NCBI RefSeq assembly: GCF_003201105.1
Contig: NZ_QICJ01000014.1
Span: forward strand, 1 to 64,000
DNA from: Dyella sp. AtDHG13
Lineage (GTDB): Bacteria; Pseudomonadota; Gammaproteobacteria; Xanthomonadales; Rhodanobacteraceae
Direction: 5' to 3'
DNA: 64,000 nucleotides
The notes below the pieces were generated by a model. That model was not told the DNA's origin and did not search any database. It worked only from the letters and a program-made list of their open reading frames with translations. Made by a program: the position numbers and the translations under genes. Shown piece by piece: positions 50,058 to 58,594 of the stretch (the stretch's first letter is position 1; each line of letters opens with the position of its first letter).

Positions 50058-50288
50058 TCACTTTCGTTCAGCCTCTGTCTCAATGAGTTTATGCGAAGCA
50101 CGGCAGATCACGAGATTCTTTTTGTCCCAATCCTCGAGTCCAGGCACGGGGTAAAGCACCGACTTGCCGATTTTGATGTATGGCGGACCGACGCGCTGTG
50201 CTCGCCAATTGCGAAGGGTGCCGACAGAGATCTGACCGCGGTATCGCTCGGAGACCTCTTCGGTGGTCAGAAATTTCTCTTCGGCCAT
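50058..50288 (-). CDS. AlpA/excisionase-like helix-turn-helix protein
   Basis: 76 residues from ATG 50286-50288, with GGAGG five bases before. The pattern FLTTEEVSERYRGQISVGTL-RNWRAQRVGPPYIKIGKSVLYP is the winged HTH_17 domain of excisionases and AlpA-type regulators, which bind DNA at element ends or activate integrases. As the first gene after the broken radC it is what one expects at the edge of an integrative element. The integrase itself is not in this window. Confidence 0.8.
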   Translation of the reverse strand: MAEEKFLTTEEVSERYRGQISVGTLRNWRAQRVGPPYIKIGKSVLYPVPGLEDWDKKNLVICRASHKLIETEAERK

Positions 50289-50639
50289 CTGCACCTCCGT
50301 CGTAAATCCAAGACTATGACCGGGGATTTGGTCACCGGTCGCGCATCGAGCGGAAGCCTGAGCATGTCTCCGTCACATTGTGGAGGTGCTCGTCCCGGCT
50401 CGTCACGATGGCGCACGAGCAAGATGAGAGTTGATGCGGCTTGTGGGAAGTCGTTGTTGATTGCGATGGGGCCGCAGGATAGGCGAGGCTAGAAATCGGA
50501 TGGCCATCGTACGAGACATGCCACCCGGACCTCTTGGCCCATCCCGCCTTCACGCCAATCGGTCGGCGCCGATCCGTGATATTGCGCGTCTTGGGGGCGG
50601 CCTCGTCAGCCTACCCGGCCGCATTCGAGAAGAGATTGC
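50289..50639. other. Gap between the AlpA-like gene and a small membrane protein gene
   Basis: Frames on both strands overlap here without good ribosome sites; I would not call a gene. Confidence 0.3.
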
Positions 50640-50879
50640 CTACCGGCGCAACTTATTTAGACTTATTCGGATCATTATGAGGATAACCAGAGCGAAGGTG
50701 GCCAACGTCGCAAATATCGTGGCCTTTCCCGTAATTACCTCGTACCCACATACAATCGAGACGATGACGGACAATGTAGCCAAGGCAATGTAACTTGGAA
50801 TCGGGCGCTTTATGGCGGCAATAACGACGACGATCATGGTGAAAAGATTTGCAACAAGCGTTATTTGCGTAGCACTCAC
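50640..50879 (-). CDS. Small hydrophobic membrane protein
   Basis: 79 residues from GTG 50877-50879 with three hydrophobic stretches (about 5-25, 28-45 and 53-72): a small inner-membrane protein of unknown role. GC and codon use fit the acquired region. No recognisable domain. Confidence 0.5.
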   Translation of the reverse strand: MSATQITLVANLFTMIVVVIAAIKRPIPSYIALATLSVIVSIVCGYEVITGKATIFATLATFALVILIMIRISLNKLRR

Positions 50880-50997
50880 TGTCGAATCCCTATCGCGATC
50901 GCTTTCATCTTGTTGCGCTGGCTTGCTGAGAATGCGCAGGCGCTGAGGGATGAGGCGCTCTTACCTGCTCGCCCGTATCAGACCACTTTAGGCGTGC

Positions 50998-51288
50998 TCA
51001 TTCTCTTGAAACTCCGATGAGATTCCCGCGGCGCCAGATTATGCGGCATGACATCGTTATGCCGGCACTCGGTACGTCCAGCTCAAACTTGTCCGGGATG
51101 TGGATCGAGGGCTCGACTTCGAGACGGGCGCCGGACTCCGAAACATTTCGCACCATGCAATTGATGACCGAGGATTGCTGATTGAAAATTATTCGGCCTG
51201 CGAGGAGTGTGCGCCGGCGCGGAGAGTTGCGGCGATCGTTTGCAGGGACATCCCGCCGACCGCTGGAATTGTTTATCGGATTGCTCAT
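50998..51288 (-). CDS. PilZ-domain protein
   Basis: 96 residues. The N-terminal RRNSPRRRTLLAG box (R-x3-R motif) and NVSESGARLEV (the D/N-x-S-x-x-G block) are the c-di-GMP-binding signatures of PilZ, here in the compact rhizobial form with one PilZ fold only. It may sense c-di-GMP. A TATACC-NN-GGTATA palindrome lies 122 bases upstream, suggesting control together with the neighbouring transporter genes. Confidence 0.8.
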   Translation of the reverse strand: MSNPINNSSGRRDVPANDRRNSPRRRTLLAGRIIFNQQSSVINCMVRNVSESGARLEVEPSIHIPDKFELDVPSAGITMSCRIIWRRGNLIGVSRE

Positions 51289-51409
51289 GTATCGAGCAGC
51301 CTCAAACGTTCAGAGAGTCTATGAACTGTCGAGTGCCACCGTTCATAGGGTTGCATTGATTTCAATTCCTTCCCGCAATTTAGCTAGCCCTCCCGAGGGC
51401 ACCGAGTCG

Positions 51410-51423
51410 TATACCGAGGTATA
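51410..51423. promoter_or_regulatory. TATACC-GA-GGTATA operator (site a)
   Basis: Perfect palindrome with a two-base spacer, upstream of the PilZ gene, after the end of the minus-strand gene 51547-51978. One of five related sites in the acquired region; see the RcnR-like gene. Confidence 0.6.
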
Positions 51424-51546
51424 TTGTGCGGCTGTATGCGAACCGCCTGCGCGAGAAGAGCGGTCGAGGTTCCCGTGCGTGCCAATACCAGGCCTGGAAA
51501 CCATGATGACCTCGCACAAGATGGCAGCTTTCCGCCTTGCGGCGCC

Positions 51547-51978
51547 TCATCGAAATGCAAGCTTGAATCCCCAGGCGCGAATGCGATGCGAGGCGCGGAG
51601 TGTTGCCTTGGTAAAGCGTGCGTCGACCAAGCGGCGACGGTACAGCCACAGCGTTGCATGACAGAGACGGTCCGCACTCGCCAGCACGACGCCTGCCAGC
51701 CAAAGCTGTAATCGGACGGGGCGACGGCCTGCTCGGGCGCGCCGGCCCGTGTTGCCGGAACGTCTTGGTGGCTCGCGGTCGTAGAAATCTGATCCAAGGG
51801 AGGACCGCGCCAGTCGCTGGGCGGAATCGAAACCGTCGCGCGCGCACCGTTGTGGAACTGTATTCGGGGTGTTGACCTGAGCTGTACAGAGCGTGCGTAA
51901 CTGTGGCTCAAAGAACGAAAATAGCGCTTGCCTAGTGCCGGTCGCTAAGTTGCGCGCAATACGGATATAGCTGGTCAT
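51547..51978 (-). CDS. Hypothetical protein at the end of the ABC operon
   Basis: 143 residues from ATG 51976-51978, which has GGGAG at good spacing, a point in favour of this frame over two overlapping longer ones. The middle (RRSGNTGRRARAGRRPVRLQ) is basic; the end (LWLYRRRLVDARFTKATLRA) may be amphipathic. I recognise no domain. It follows the ATPase gene by 81 bases on the same strand, so it probably shares its transcript. Confidence 0.4.
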   Translation of the reverse strand: MTSYIRIARNLATGTRQALFSFFEPQLRTLCTAQVNTPNTVPQRCARDGFDSAQRLARSSLGSDFYDREPPRRSGNTGRRARAGRRPVRLQLWLAGVVLASADRLCHATLWLYRRRLVDARFTKATLRASHRIRAWGFKLAFR

Positions 51979-52059
51979 AACATGCTCCCAAAGTGCGGGA
52001 TGCGTCGCCAAATTCAAGGTGCGACTCTGTGTTGTTTTCGGTGTCTGGTCGGTTTTCGT

Positions 52060-53364
52060 CTAAGTTGGGTCATCGAGACTGAACAGATCGGTGGTTTCGT
52101 GGTAGGCAAAGACCTCCGCGTATCGCGCCCATTGCGTCACTGCCTTAAGTGTTCGGCTGGCGTAGCTTTCGGACATGAAGTCTTCGAGCTCGTCGTGAAA
52201 ACGCCGGGCTTGGGATTTGTGACTTGGGCGATCGTCGAGGACGCGCCGGATGTGTGCGGCCAGGGGCACATAACTGAGAAGCTGCTGCGCAAAGATCTTC
52301 TTGCGTTCATCGACATCGGCCAGTGCATAGCGTCTGCCCGCCGGAAGAAGTTTGATGTCCCCACCTACCAATTCGGCGAAGCGGAGCAACTGCAGAACCT
52401 CTGCTATCGGAAATAGATCGTCGGTCTCATAGAGGAGACCGCTCGCAAGTTCGGGCAGATCGGCTCGGCCGTTATTGGGTTCTGCATTTATGGCCTCGAT
52501 CAGACCGGCCAACGCATTCGTCGAAACAACAGGAAGAGCCATCCCTATGCCGGATCCCGGAAAGAGGCCGTCTCGGGGCTGACTGTCGTCGTTCTTTTGC
52601 GTCATGCGGACGTAGATCTGTTCGACCAGCGCACGGAAGGTCGGGTCCTGTCGGTTGCGTGGCTGCGGAATCTCCACCTTGATTTCGCCGATGACGCGCC
52701 CGGGATTTGAGGAAAAGAGCAAGATGCGGTCACACATCAGCACCGCCTCTTCGATATTGTGGGTGACGATCAGGATCGATTTGATTGGCATGCGCCCTTC
52801 GGACCAAAGGTCGAGAAGATCCGTGCGCAGCGTTTCCGCGGTTAGCACGTCAAGGGCAGAGAATGGTTCGTCCATGAGCAGGATGTCCGGATCGACAACC
52901 AATGCTCGCGCCAAGCCGACGCGTTGGCGCATGCCGCCCGACAGCTCTTTCGGATAAGCGCTTTCGAAACCGTCCAAGCCGATGAGGTCGATCGCCGCCA
53001 ACGCGCGCTTGCGTCGGTCAGTCGGGGGCACGTTCTTCGCCTCGAGGCCGACTTCAACGTTCTGTAAGACCGTGAGCCATGGAAAAAGCGCGAAGGTTTG
53101 AAATACCATCGAAACGGTGGCGCGCTGTCCGTCTTCGATTTTGGGAAACTCAATGACGCCCTGTGTCGGCGTCACGAGGCCGGCAATGGACCGGAGCAGC
53201 GTCGATTTGCCGGAGCCGGATCGGCCGAGCAGCCCGACGATTTCATTCTCTTTGAGGGTGAGATCAACGTCGTCGAGGACCAGCAAATCGGGTCCCCCGG
53301 ACTTTCCGTAGACCTGGCGAACTTTCTGCACTTCGACTAAATTGCGGCTCTCAATGACAACCAT
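52060..53364 (-). CDS. ABC transporter ATP-binding protein with C-terminal AAA-associated domain
   Basis: 434 residues. ATPase part (1-250): Walker [14 protein letters not shown]-loop [12 protein letters not shown], signature [15 protein letters not shown], Walker [13 protein letters not shown]-loop [10 protein letters not shown]. This is the nitrate/sulfonate/taurine (NrtD/SsuB/TauB) type. A C-terminal extension of about 170 residues is the AAA-associated domain found in a subgroup of such importers, with possible regulatory or substrate-sensing function. It pairs with the fused permease gene just upstream. Confidence 0.9.
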   Translation of the reverse strand: MVVIESRNLVEVQKVRQVYGKSGGPDLLVLDDVDLTLKENEIVGLLGRSGSGKSTLLRSIAGLVTPTQGVIEFPKIEDGQRATVSMVFQTFALFPWLTVLQNVEVGLEAKNVPPTDRRKRALAAIDLIGLDGFESAYPKELSGGMRQRVGLARALVVDPDILLMDEPFSALDVLTAETLRTDLLDLWSEGRMPIKSILIVTHNIEEAVLMCDRILLFSSNPGRVIGEIKVEIPQPRNRQDPTFRALVEQIYVRMTQKNDDSQPRDGLFPGSGIGMALPVVSTNALAGLIEAINAEPNNGRADLPELASGLLYETDDLFPIAEVLQLLRFAELVGGDIKLLPAGRRYALADVDERKKIFAQQLLSYVPLAAHIRRVLDDRPSHKSQARRFHDELEDFMSESYASRTLKAVTQWARYAEVFAYHETTDLFSLDDPT

Positions 53365-53379
53365 GAACTGATCCTCCTC

Positions 53380-55137
53380 TTAATCGAACCGCAGCCGGCG
53401 CTCGGCGTACCGATAGAGTGGGCGCCAAAGCGTGCGATTGAGGGTGACGACGAAGGCCGACATCACGACGATGCCGACGGCGACCCGCGGCAGGTCGCCA
53501 GCAGCGGTCGCGTCGGCGATGAAGGAGCCGAGACCAGTGGCCTGCAGACGTTTGTCGCCCCAGGAAACGGATTCGGCGACGATGCTGGCGTTCCACGACC
53601 CGCCTGACGCTGTGAGCGCGCCGGTCACGAAGTAGGGAAAAATGCCGGGCAAGGCGACTTGGCGCCACCATTGCAGGCCGCGCATGTTAAACGTCCGCGC
53701 CGCTTCCCTCAGATCGTTAGGAAGTGCGCTAGCTCCAGCAATGACATTGAAGAGAATGTACCATTGCGTGCCCAGAATCATGAGCGGCGAAAGCCAGATG
53801 TTCGGATCAAGCCTCAGCCCGATGATGATCACGACCGCGAAGGGAAACAGCACATTGGCCGGGAAGGCGGCCAGGAATTGGGCGACGGGTTGCAGGCGCT
53901 CGGACCAGGCCGGGCGTAATCCGATCCAGACGCCGATCGGTACCCAAATGATGCTGGCGATCGCAATGAGGACGGCGACACGAACCAAGGTCGCGAAGCC
54001 CAGGCCAACAATTGATATGATGTCCGCCGCTGTCAGGGATGTCGAAATAAAGCGCAGCAGCCAGAGCGATGCGCCGGAGCAGACCACGGCGATGAAACCG
54101 ATCCAGAGGCCGTCGGGGACACGAATGATGTGTTTGTTGGCGCGAAGCGTTTGACGTCCAGGTGGGGCCGACCAGCTCAGCGCACTCAGGGTTCGGCCAG
54201 CCACCAGCAGAAGCTCGATGATCGACGGCAGAAGGCGCGTGCGGCGTGCGAGGTCGTATACCCAGGAGCGTGGTCGTTCACGCGACGCGGTTTGCTCGAA
54301 TCTGAACTTGTCAGCCCAAGCGACGATTGGTCGGAATATGAGCTGGTCGTAGAGGACGATGACGACGGCCATTGCGAAGACTGCCCAGGCGACAGCGCCG
54401 AAATCTTTCCGCTCAATTGCGAGCGCCAACCAGGAGCCGATACCGGGCAATGCGATCGTCGTGTTGCCAACCGCGATCGCTTCCGAGGCGACAACGAAGA
54501 ACCATCCTCCCGACATCGACATCATGGCGTTCCAGACCAGACCTGGCATGGCGAACGGAAGCTCGAGGCGCACAAATCTGCGCCAGGACGAAAAGCCAAA
54601 CTGCCGGCTCACCTCGTCGAGATCCTTCGGGACCGTGCGAAGCGACTGGTAGAAGCTGAACGCCATGTTCCAGGCTTGGCTTGTGAAGATCGCAAAAATC
54701 GCGGCGCACTCGACCCCAAGCTGGCGCCCAGGAAATAAGTTCATGAAGAACATGACGGTGAACGTCAGAAAGCCGAGCACCGGAACCGACTGTAGAATGT
54801 CGAGAGCAGGAACGATGATCAGTTCGGCTTTGCGGCTCTTTGCTGCGAGGGTCGCAACAGTCAGAGTGAATATCAGAGATGCCGCAAGTGCCCCGAACAT
54901 GCGCAGGGTCGAGAGAAGCGCATATTCAGGAAGGTGCAGGAGCTGAAGGTCGACGGGCGCGGCATTGAGAGCCGTCAGCGGTTGGCGCATTTGGCCAACC
55001 CCAACAATGACGAGCAATGCGATGACTACCACAAGGGCGATGGCGGCGAGGTCTGCCCAACTTGGCCCGGCGAGACGAGGCGCCAAGCTCCTATCGAAAT
55101 GGCGGTGTTTGCCGTCACTCCTGGAAAGAAAGACCAT
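53380..55137 (-). CDS. ABC transporter permease with two fused transmembrane domains
   Basis: 585 residues with about twelve membrane helices. Two BPD_transp_1 units are visible; the EAA-type loops are SRQFGFSSWRRFVRLELPFAMPG (first half) and ARTFNMRGLQWWRQVALPGIFPY (second half). A single gene thus encodes both membrane domains of the importer. Start 55137 has GAGGG before the ATG. It lies 16 bases upstream of the ATPase gene. No substrate-binding protein gene is within the window, so the substrate is not known; genome context suggests metal or anion uptake. Confidence 0.88.
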   Translation of the reverse strand: MVFLSRSDGKHRHFDRSLAPRLAGPSWADLAAIALVVVIALLVIVGVGQMRQPLTALNAAPVDLQLLHLPEYALLSTLRMFGALAASLIFTLTVATLAAKSRKAELIIVPALDILQSVPVLGFLTFTVMFFMNLFPGRQLGVECAAIFAIFTSQAWNMAFSFYQSLRTVPKDLDEVSRQFGFSSWRRFVRLELPFAMPGLVWNAMMSMSGGWFFVVASEAIAVGNTTIALPGIGSWLALAIERKDFGAVAWAVFAMAVVIVLYDQLIFRPIVAWADKFRFEQTASRERPRSWVYDLARRTRLLPSIIELLLVAGRTLSALSWSAPPGRQTLRANKHIIRVPDGLWIGFIAVVCSGASLWLLRFISTSLTAADIISIVGLGFATLVRVAVLIAIASIIWVPIGVWIGLRPAWSERLQPVAQFLAAFPANVLFPFAVVIIIGLRLDPNIWLSPLMILGTQWYILFNVIAGASALPNDLREAARTFNMRGLQWWRQVALPGIFPYFVTGALTASGGSWNASIVAESVSWGDKRLQATGLGSFIADATAAGDLPRVAVGIVVMSAFVVTLNRTLWRPLYRYAERRLRFD

Positions 55138-55434
55138 GGCGCCCTCGTGTCAGCCGTGCCGGCCGTCACGAGCGAGCTCTTGTCTAGGCTCGGTGAAACG
55201 TCCGTGGCGGCGTAAGCTGTCGACTACCGTCGTTCGGCATCGTTCGGTTTCCTAGAACTGCCTGGACGAGGATCGACGATTCCCGCCAAGCAGATTTGCT
55301 GTGTCTATAGAGTGCGATCGTTGTTTGCGCTACTTATACCCGGAGGCGTTCTTCGCTCGAAAAGTGTCTGAAGAATATACTCGGGTATATTCGGCGTGGC
55401 GCTTTGGCCGTCCGCCGCGCGGATTCGCCGGTGT
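55138..55434. promoter_or_regulatory. ABC operon control region
   Basis: No gene defended. Contains the TATACT-CG-GGTATA site at 55376-55389 and a half-site TATACC at 55335-55340. Confidence 0.45.
55376..55389. promoter_or_regulatory. TATACT-CG-GGTATA operator (site b)
   Basis: Palindrome with one mismatch to the shared consensus, about 240 bases before the ABC permease start; flanking AA...TT extends the dyad. Confidence 0.6.
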
Positions 55435-56019
55435 TCAGCGCATCGTAGTCCAGCCGCTCAATGCAAGAGCAAGAAACGCGACGGCTTCGTGCCAGTAGTT
55501 CAGGCGCGCGAGCGTCCAGGCCTCACGACGCACGAGCGCCAGACCAATGCAAATCATGCCCGATAACGCCGTCAAAGCGACGAAGGCGTAACCGAAACCC
55601 CATCGCGACGGTATTTGCGCAAGGGCAAAGACGAGAAGTATTGCGAGCTTTAACGCAAAGCGCTTCACGACGTAGCGGATGCTCGGATTATCAGGTTCTC
55701 GTGGCCAAGCCTTGATCTTATGGTTGTTGATGGTCGTTGTTTCGATCCCGTTCAAAAGCCTGGGAGCGAGTCGGCCGCTCGGCCCGAATAGCGAGGTGAT
55801 CGCCGCTCGGCCGGTCGAGGTGAGTTCAAGCGTATATTGGTGTTCAACAACGAGGCCTTCGCGAGTCAGCTCTTGCTGACCGAGTGTTCGGACGTGAGCG
55901 TCGCCAATATAATCGGTGATCTCGTCGTATCTCAGAGTATCGCCGGCGCTCTTGTGGAGCTGTGCGAACACCGCCAGGATCGCTTGGGCCCTATGTCCTA
56001 ACGTGGCGGTGTGGGGCAC
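55435..56019 (-). CDS. Hypothetical membrane protein with N-terminal wHTH-like region
   Basis: 194 residues. The first 75 residues (AILAVFAQLHKSAGDTLRYD, LTREGLVVEHQYTLELTSTGRAAI) resemble a small winged-helix or DNA-binding fold; the last 90 contain three or four membrane helices ending LNYWHEAVAFLALALSGWTT. The combination of cytoplasmic wHTH-like domain and membrane tail is unusual and unidentified. A related operator site lies about 75 bases upstream. Confidence 0.55.
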   Translation of the reverse strand: MPHTATLGHRAQAILAVFAQLHKSAGDTLRYDEITDYIGDAHVRTLGQQELTREGLVVEHQYTLELTSTGRAAITSLFGPSGRLAPRLLNGIETTTINNHKIKAWPREPDNPSIRYVVKRFALKLAILLVFALAQIPSRWGFGYAFVALTALSGMICIGLALVRREAWTLARLNYWHEAVAFLALALSGWTTMR

Positions 56020-56090
56020 GATCTCCGCCCTTTTCTTCTCGGAGGTACGACTCCGATAGAGCGTTGCGACAAATCAGCTCGTCGCACAAC

Positions 56091-56104
56091 TATCCTCGGG
56101 TATA
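56091..56104. promoter_or_regulatory. TATCCT-CG-GGTATA operator-like site (site c)
   Basis: Right half perfect, left half with mismatches; placed upstream of the gene 55435-56019 in the gap between it and the response regulator end. Confidence 0.5.
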
Positions 56105-56135
56105 TCGAGCAGCAGCGATCCGACCGTGGCTTCTT

Positions 56136-56795
56136 CTACTGGTGCTCCGCAGGTCCGCTTCTCATCCTTTCCAGTTTCTCTGACATGCGTCCGAGGTCGA
56201 GCATGGAATTCGCCTGCATCTTCGTCATGATTTGCCGGCGGCAGACCTTAACGGTGATTTCGCTAAGGTTGAGTGTTGCCGCAATCTGCTTCGTGAGTTG
56301 ACCCTTTGTAATCAGATCCATCACCTCTCGCTCGCGATTGGACAGCGATTGGTATCGAGCTTCCAATTCGGCATTCATCTCGAGCGCGTTACGGCGCATA
56401 CGACTTTTCGCCATGCCGCCGTTGATGGCGTCGAGGAGGTCCTGATCCCTGAACGGCTTTGTCAGGAATTCGATGGCGCCAGCCTTCATGGCGCGGACAG
56501 ACATGGGAATGTCACCGTGCGCCGTGACAAACACGATCGGAATTTCAGCGTGAGACTTCGCTAGCTCGACTTGAAAATCCAGCCCGTTTTCGCCCGGCAT
56601 GCGGACGTCTAAGACCATGCAGACGGGTGTCTCCGGAATCGACCAGCGCAAGAATTCGGCCGTAGAGGAGAACGCCACGACGTCGAACCCTTCGGATTCA
56701 CATAGATTGCTAATGGCTTTCCGGACGGACGGATCGTCATCCACGATCGCCACGGTTGATTTCTGAGTGCGGGTGGCTGGAGCGCCGAGGTTCAT
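56136..56795 (-). CDS. FixJ/NarL-type response regulator
   Basis: 219 residues. Receiver domain with acidic triad D19-D21, phosphoacceptor D63 (MVLDVRMPGENG) and K113 (LTKPF). A LuxR-type DNA-binding domain at the C-terminus (LSNREREVMDLITKGQLTKQIA, LNLSEITVKVCRRQIMTKM) has the FixJ-style layout. Its ATG overlaps the stop of the histidine kinase gene by four bases (ATGA), so the pair is translated together. Confidence 0.93.
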   Translation of the reverse strand: MNLGAPATRTQKSTVAIVDDDPSVRKAISNLCESEGFDVVAFSSTAEFLRWSIPETPVCMVLDVRMPGENGLDFQVELAKSHAEIPIVFVTAHGDIPMSVRAMKAGAIEFLTKPFRDQDLLDAINGGMAKSRMRRNALEMNAELEARYQSLSNREREVMDLITKGQLTKQIAATLNLSEITVKVCRRQIMTKMQANSMLDLGRMSEKLERMRSGPAEHQ

Positions 56796-57982
56796 TGGTT
56801 TGCCTCCTGAGTCCCAGGCAGCGTGAAGTGGAAGGTGGCTCCTGAAGGCTCGCCCTTTTCGGCCCAGATGCGGCCATGATGAGCTTCAATGATCGAGCGG
56901 CAGATCGAGAGACCGATGCCCATGCCTCCGGTCTTCGTCGAAAAGAATGCATCGAAGATCTGATTGACATCAGTCGTAGTCAGTCCGCCGCCGGTGTCCT
57001 CAATGCTGACCTCGACGCCACTCGGCCGTGTCTTGCGGGATCTAATGCGAATTTCTCGGAGGTCTGCTTGCGCAGCACCGATTGCGTCGATGGCGTTGAC
57101 GATGAGGTTGAGAACGACTTGCTGTAATTGGATTCGGTCACCGAAGACGCTCGGCAGGCCGTTGTTAAGTTCAGCTCGGACCACGATGCGGTTTTCGTTC
57201 AACTGAGACTGGATGAGGACAAGCACCTCTTGTATCACCGCGTTGATGTCGACCCATGCGTTTTGGGGTTCAGCGCGTGTGGTCAGGGCTCTAATTCGAG
57301 CGATAATCTCACTCGCGCGCCGTGCGTCTTCGACGATGCTTTCGATCGAACTCGTGACCTTCTGCGGATTTGGCGGCTCACTGCGGATCCAGCGTGTGGC
57401 GGCATTCGCATTCGTGATGACCGCCGTCAGGGGTTGGTTCAGCTCGTGAGCGATTGAGGCGGAAAGCTCGCCAAGTGTTGTCAGCCGAGCCACGTGGGCG
57501 AGGTGCGCTTGCGCGCGTTCAGCCGTCTGGCGGGCGGTCTCGGTAGCCAGCGCGAGGTAAGCAGTTGCTGCGATCGCAGTCAGACTGATCGACGTGTTGA
57601 TGACACCGAGACTGAAGGTGCTCCCGGCGGTTGGAACATAGCTCACGATGGTAAGTACGGCGCTGAGGATGCTGAGCGCGGCACAGCCTAGCGACACGAA
57701 GATGACGCCTTGTTTCCGGCAAAAGCGCAGGGACAGGAGGACGACCACGACCTGGAGGCTCGCGGCCGCGATCTCGTAGGGTGTGACCGTGTCGAAAATG
57801 AAGATGGCGATGGCGAGTGCTGCCGTGAAGATCGGTAGCATCGGCGAGAAGAGGGCCTGTGGTCGCGGGTCCAGGCGGGAGACAAAGTACGCCCATGGCC
57901 GAGCAAAGCGGCGCGCACGGTTCGGGTGTGCGGGCGCGTTCGGCTCGTCAACGCCCTGAGCTTTGGCGTGGGGCGGCATCAT
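56792..57982 (-). CDS. FixL-type membrane histidine kinase
   Basis: 396 residues from ATG 57980-57982, five bases after AGGTGA. N-terminal region with four to five membrane helices (about 45-145), then H-box GELSASIAHELNQPLTAVIT (H179), N-box VLNLIVNAIDAIG, G1 EDTGGGLT, and F/G2 GGMGIGLSICRSIIEAHHGR. The HELNQPL motif is that of FixL-type kinases common in rhizobia. No PAS or GAF domain: sensing is probably through the membrane part. The upstream metal-sensor gene ends only four bases before it. Confidence 0.9.
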   Translation of the reverse strand: MMPPHAKAQGVDEPNAPAHPNRARRFARPWAYFVSRLDPRPQALFSPMLPIFTAALAIAIFIFDTVTPYEIAAASLQVVVVLLSLRFCRKQGVIFVSLGCAALSILSAVLTIVSYVPTAGSTFSLGVINTSISLTAIAATAYLALATETARQTAERAQAHLAHVARLTTLGELSASIAHELNQPLTAVITNANAATRWIRSEPPNPQKVTSSIESIVEDARRASEIIARIRALTTRAEPQNAWVDINAVIQEVLVLIQSQLNENRIVVRAELNNGLPSVFGDRIQLQQVVLNLIVNAIDAIGAAQADLREIRIRSRKTRPSGVEVSIEDTGGGLTTTDVNQIFDAFFSTKTGGMGIGLSICRSIIEAHHGRIWAEKGEPSGATFHFTLPGTQEANQ

Positions 57983-57986
57983 TACG

Positions 57987-58271
57987 TCACCTAAGATATG
58001 TTCGCAGGACACTGACCAACTCGTCCGCGGCGTTTCGCTCGCTCTGGCTGGGCGCGCGGTTGGGGTCGACCATGTGGGTGCGGATGTGGCCGTTGATAAC
58101 TTCCGCCATGATTCCGTTGATCGCTCCGCGGGTTGCAGTGACCAGGCGCATGACGTCGTCACAGGCTTCGTCGGCGATGAGAGCCCGCTCTAATGCGTCG
58201 ACCTGGCCGCGCAAGCGGCGGACACGGTTAAGGAGTCGCTGCTTCTCGGCAACGACGTGCGATCTGCCCAT
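57987..58271 (-). CDS. RcnR/CsoR/FrmR-family metal-responsive repressor
   Basis: 94 residues, all helical. The core RVRRLRGQVDALERAL, C37 in DEACDD, and VTATRGAINGIMAEVINGHIRTHM are family hallmarks. The metal-ligand fingerprint is H5, C37, H62 and H66, which equals H3-C35-H60-H64 of E. coli RcnR (Ni/Co sensor) and not the C-H-C set of copper CsoR or the E-C-H set of FrmR. Ligand choice Ni, Co or Mn cannot be decided by sequence. It heads an operon with the FixL-like kinase and FixJ-like regulator, and its own operator (58276-58314) lies just before its start, so it probably represses itself. Confidence 0.88.
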   Translation of the reverse strand: MGRSHVVAEKQRLLNRVRRLRGQVDALERALIADEACDDVMRLVTATRGAINGIMAEVINGHIRTHMVDPNRAPSQSERNAADELVSVLRTYLR

Positions 58272-58275
58272 TTCG

Positions 58276-58314
58276 TATACCCGGGTATAGTTGCAATATA
58301 CCCCCTCTGGTATA
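58276..58314. promoter_or_regulatory. Divergent operator pair (sites d1, d2)
   Basis: d1: TATACC-CG-GGTATA (58276-58289), a perfect palindrome four bases before the repressor ATG. d2: TATACC-CCCTCT-GGTATA (58297-58314), same arms with a six-base spacer, a C-rich centre as in RcnR/CsoR operators. The pair lies between the repressor operon and the Nramp-type gene and may control both. Confidence 0.75.
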
Positions 58315-58413
58315 TATCAAAACCGTGGCGCTGTGAAGACCGGCAACGATTTCACGCGCCAAGGTCCAGCCTATGGTGGGCTGGATTTTCCATTGGCACA
58401 GCAAGGGATCGAT

Positions 58414-58554
58414 ATGAACCCGCGACCTAGCAGTCTGGCCGACGAATGCGACAGTAGACGCTCGACGTCTGCTCTCGTTTCGCTGCGGCTCGGCTATGCT
58501 CAGGGCGACGACACGATTGTCGAGGGCCGCGCGATCCAATTCGCGCTGCTTTGA
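58414..58554 (+). CDS. Short ORF in the Nramp leader
   Basis: 46 residues from ATG 58414 with AAGGGA at good distance. Its end precedes the SD-hairpin of the next small ORF by nine bases. No known domain. It may be a genuine microprotein or just an open frame in the leader. Confidence 0.3.
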   Translation: MNPRPSSLADECDSRRSTSALVSLRLGYAQGDDTIVEGRAIQFALL

Positions 58555-58562
58555 TGCGTGCC

Positions 58563-58589
58563 GCCTCCTGAGCCCAGGCATCAGGAGGC
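58563..58589 (+). promoter_or_regulatory. Hairpin that buries a Shine-Dalgarno sequence
   Basis: GCCTCCTGA (58563-58571) pairs perfectly over nine bases with TCAGGAGGC (58581-58589) across a nine-base loop. The right arm contains AGGAGG (58583-58588), the ribosome site of the 51-codon ORF that starts at 58595. Folding blocks, and opening exposes, this site: a switch-like control of leader translation is the natural reading. The trigger (metal, temperature, ribosome position) is not visible. Confidence 0.7.
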
Positions 58590-58594
58590 AAAAA

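Noticed and set aside
51384-51911. Alternative 175-codon minus-strand frame over the hypothetical gene at 51547-51978
   Set aside because: Its start lacks a ribosome site, whereas ATG 51978 has GGGAG; neither has a domain, so the better start was kept at low confidence.
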